Source: Bradyrhizobium sp.
Lineage (GTDB): Bacteria > Pseudomonadota > Alphaproteobacteria > Rhizobiales > Beijerinckiaceae
Direction of reading: 5' to 3'
DNA length: 37,255 nt
Assembly: GCA_004799435.1 (NCBI GenBank)
Contig: SSMV01000073.1
Location: 1-37,255 of the forward strand
The notes beneath the pieces are model-generated. The model had not been told where the DNA came from, did not search any database, and saw only the letters and a program-made list of their open reading frames with translations. A program made the position numbers and the translations under genes. Positions 35,954 through 37,255 of the stretch are shown here, piece after piece; the stretch's first letter is position 1; each line of letters starts with the position of its first letter.

Positions 35954-35981
35954 TGTCATGCCCGCGAAAGCGGGCATCCAG
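35954..35981. repeat. REP-like element, left copy
   Basis: A 28-bp sequence TGTCATGCCCGCGAAAGC... with an internal GCCCGC/GCGGGC palindrome. It pairs as an inverted copy with 36030-36057 (one mismatch). The form TGTCATGCCCG..CGGGCATCCAG is a known style of dispersed element in Hyphomicrobiales. Confidence 0.85.
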
Positions 35982-36029
35982 TGGCGCGCTTACGCTTTCG
36001 GCACTTTCGTCTGGCTTCGCGGTAAAGGT

Positions 36030-36057
36030 CTGGATGCCCGCTTGCGCGGGCATGACA
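36030..36057. repeat. REP-like element, right (inverted) copy
   Basis: The reverse complement matches 35954-35981 except for one base in the loop of the internal palindrome. The 48 bases between the copies show nothing recognisable. The pair lies between the protease direct repeat and comEC, and could fold as one long hairpin. Confidence 0.85.
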
Positions 36058-36108
36058 GCGCTAAGCCCCGGCTTTCCCGCGTCCCCGGCCCATGCTTAGC
36101 TTTGCCTC

Positions 36109-37255
36109 ATGACGACCCAAGCGCGCGCCGGCCTCGTCGCGGCCGCCGGGCGCTTAAGCGCGGCGGCGGTCGCGCCCGATTGGCGAAAGCTCTTCGCCGG
36201 CGCGCTGGCGCGCGAAGTCGAGGAGCGGCGCTTCTTCCTCTGGATTCCAGTCGCCGCGATGGGCGGCGTCGCGCTCAATCTCGCCGCTGACCGCGAGCCG
36301 GTGCTCTGGCTGCCGGCGCTGCTGACGGCGCTGTTTGCCGCGCTGGCCTGGCTTGCGCGGACCCGCCCGCTGGCGCGCGGGATCATGATCGCCGCCGCCG
36401 CGCTCTGCGCCGGCTTTCTGGCGATGGGCCTGCGCACCGCGCGGGTCGAAACGCCAATGCTCGATCATGTGCGGATCGCCAGTCTGCAGGGCTTTGTCGA
36501 AGAGGTCGACATCCGCCCGGTCGGCGCGCGGCTCACGCTTGCCGTCGCTGACGCCGGCGATATGCCGGCCTCGCTCGCGCCGCGACGGGTGCGCGTGACG
36601 ACGCGCCAGACGCCCAATGTCGCGGCGGGCGACTATGTTTCGCTAAAGGCGCGCCTGCTGCCGCCTTCGCCCGCCGTTCTGCCCGGCGGCTATGACTTTG
36701 CCCGCGACGCCTATTTCGCCGGCGTCGGCGCGGTCGGCTCGACGCTCGGCGCCATCGTGCGTCTGCCGCCGCCGCGCGATGCGAGCTGGAGCCAACGACT
36801 CGAGGCGGCGATCGATCAGGCGCGCAACCGGCTGGCGCTGCGCGTCGACGCCATCATCGGCGGCGACGAAGGCGCCATCGCCGCGGCGATGGTGACGGGA
36901 AAGCGCGACTTTCTCTCGAACGACGCCAAGGACCTCATCCGCGAAGCCGGCATCTTCCACATCATCACCATTTCCGGCGTTCAGATGACGCTGGTCGCCG
37001 GGATTTTCTTCGTCGTCGTGCGACGCCTGCTGGCGCTGTCGCCGACCTTGGCGCTCAATTATCCGATCAAGAAATGGTCGGCCGGCGCGGCGATGCTTGG
37101 CTCGCTCGCCTATGATCTGGCGACCGGTTCACGGGTCGGCGCCGAGCGGGCGCTGATCATGACGCTGATCGTTCTCGGCGCGGTGCTGCTCGACCGTCGC
37201 GCGCTGACCATGCGCAATCTCGCGCTCGCGGTGCTGGCGATCGTCGCCATCGAGC
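36109..37255 (+). CDS. comEC: ComEC/Rec2 family competence-type membrane protein, 3' end beyond window
   Basis: ComEC forms the inner-membrane channel for single-stranded DNA in natural transformation. In this window 382 residues are visible. The N-terminus is followed by helices (FFLWIPVAAMGGVALNLA, VLWLPALLTALFAALAWLA, GIMIAAAALCAGFLAMGL) and a soluble OB-like domain (about 120-220, VRIASLQGFVEEVDI...VSLKARLLPPS). Then comes the start of the competence domain: AAMVTGKRDFLSNDAKDLIREAGIFHIITISGVQMTLV, the family hallmark, and GSRVGAERALIMTLI. ATG at 36109 has no clear ribosome site, so the start is less certain. Divergent from gltX in relatives; the C-terminal hydrolase domain, if present, lies outside. 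Confidence 0.9.
   Translation, partial: MTTQARAGLVAAAGRLSAAAVAPDWRKLFAGALAREVEERRFFLWIPVAAMGGVALNLAADREPVLWLPALLTALFAALAWLARTRPLARGIMIAAAALCAGFLAMGLRTARVETPMLDHVRIASLQGFVEEVDIRPVGARLTLAVADAGDMPASLAPRRVRVTTRQTPNVAAGDYVSLKARLLPPSPAVLPGGYDFARDAYFAGVGAVGSTLGAIVRLPPPRDASWSQRLEAAIDQARNRLALRVDAIIGGDEGAIAAAMVTGKRDFLSNDAKDLIREAGIFHIITISGVQMTLVAGIFFVVVRRLLALSPTLALNYPIKKWSAGAAMLGSLAYDLATGSRVGAERALIMTLIVLGAVLLDRRALTMRNLALAVLAIVAIE

Overview
The window is about 37 kb of GC-rich chromosome from an alphaproteobacterium, most likely of the order Hyphomicrobiales (Rhizobiales). The evidence is the gene order frr-uppS-cdsA-dxr-rseP-bamA-lpxD-fabZ-lpxA-lpxI-lpxB-gltA followed by gltX and comEC, the use of lpxI instead of lpxH, a cysE gene next to a DUF3126 gene, and an opgG/opgH pair. 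A methylotroph-type family such as Methylocystaceae or Beijerinckiaceae is possible, but nothing here proves it. Most of the content is core cell-envelope biogenesis. I found no rRNA, tRNA, CRISPR array, prophage or intact insertion sequence.

Layout. 1-665 (-): truncated outer-membrane beta-barrel protein. 1220-3185 (+): cytochrome b561, serine acetyltransferase and a doubled DUF3126 protein. 3204-3836 (-) and 3981-4511 (+): a membrane-anchored hypothetical protein and a gamma carbonic anhydrase, diverging across a 14-bp x4 tandem repeat. 4678-6042 (-): tandem-PilZ protein and PAS-domain protein. 6252-6405 (+): structured, terminator-capped non-coding stretch. 6483-7307 (+): rhomboid protease. 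7295-11010 (-): opgG-opgH for osmoregulated periplasmic glucans. 11263-14855 (+): glmU and glmS, separated by an inverted REP-like pair. 15027-16511 (+): PagL-like lipid A deacylase and a DUF502 membrane protein. 16681-28861 (+): frr, uppS, cdsA, dxr, rseP, bamA, lpxD, fabZ, lpxA, lpxI, lpxB. 28870-34985 (-): gltA, an ABC ATPase plus double permease without a binding protein, and gltX. 35044-35865 (-): trypsin-like protease flanked by 35-bp direct repeats. 36109-end (+): comEC, cut by the window edge.

The genes form one theme. GlmS and GlmU make UDP-GlcNAc. LpxA, LpxD, LpxI and LpxB turn it into the lipid A disaccharide, with FabZ supplying the acyl precursor branch. Dxr and UppS supply the undecaprenyl carrier, CdsA the phospholipid precursor CDP-diacylglycerol. 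BamA inserts outer-membrane proteins, RseP performs intramembrane proteolysis, a PagL-like enzyme may trim lipid A, and OpgGH make periplasmic glucans. Several genes are translationally coupled by 4-bp overlaps (uppS/cdsA, cdsA/dxr, fabZ/lpxA, lpxA/lpxI, lpxI/lpxB).

No unmistakable new multi-gene system is visible. The observations most worth following are: the trypsin-like gene that seems to have entered the gltX-comEC junction, leaving a duplicated gltX leader; the terminator-capped structured stretch before the rhomboid gene; the internal duplication in the DUF3126 protein; the two-gene ABC transporter without a binding protein, preceded by a LacI-type palindrome; and short tandem duplications just upstream of start codons.
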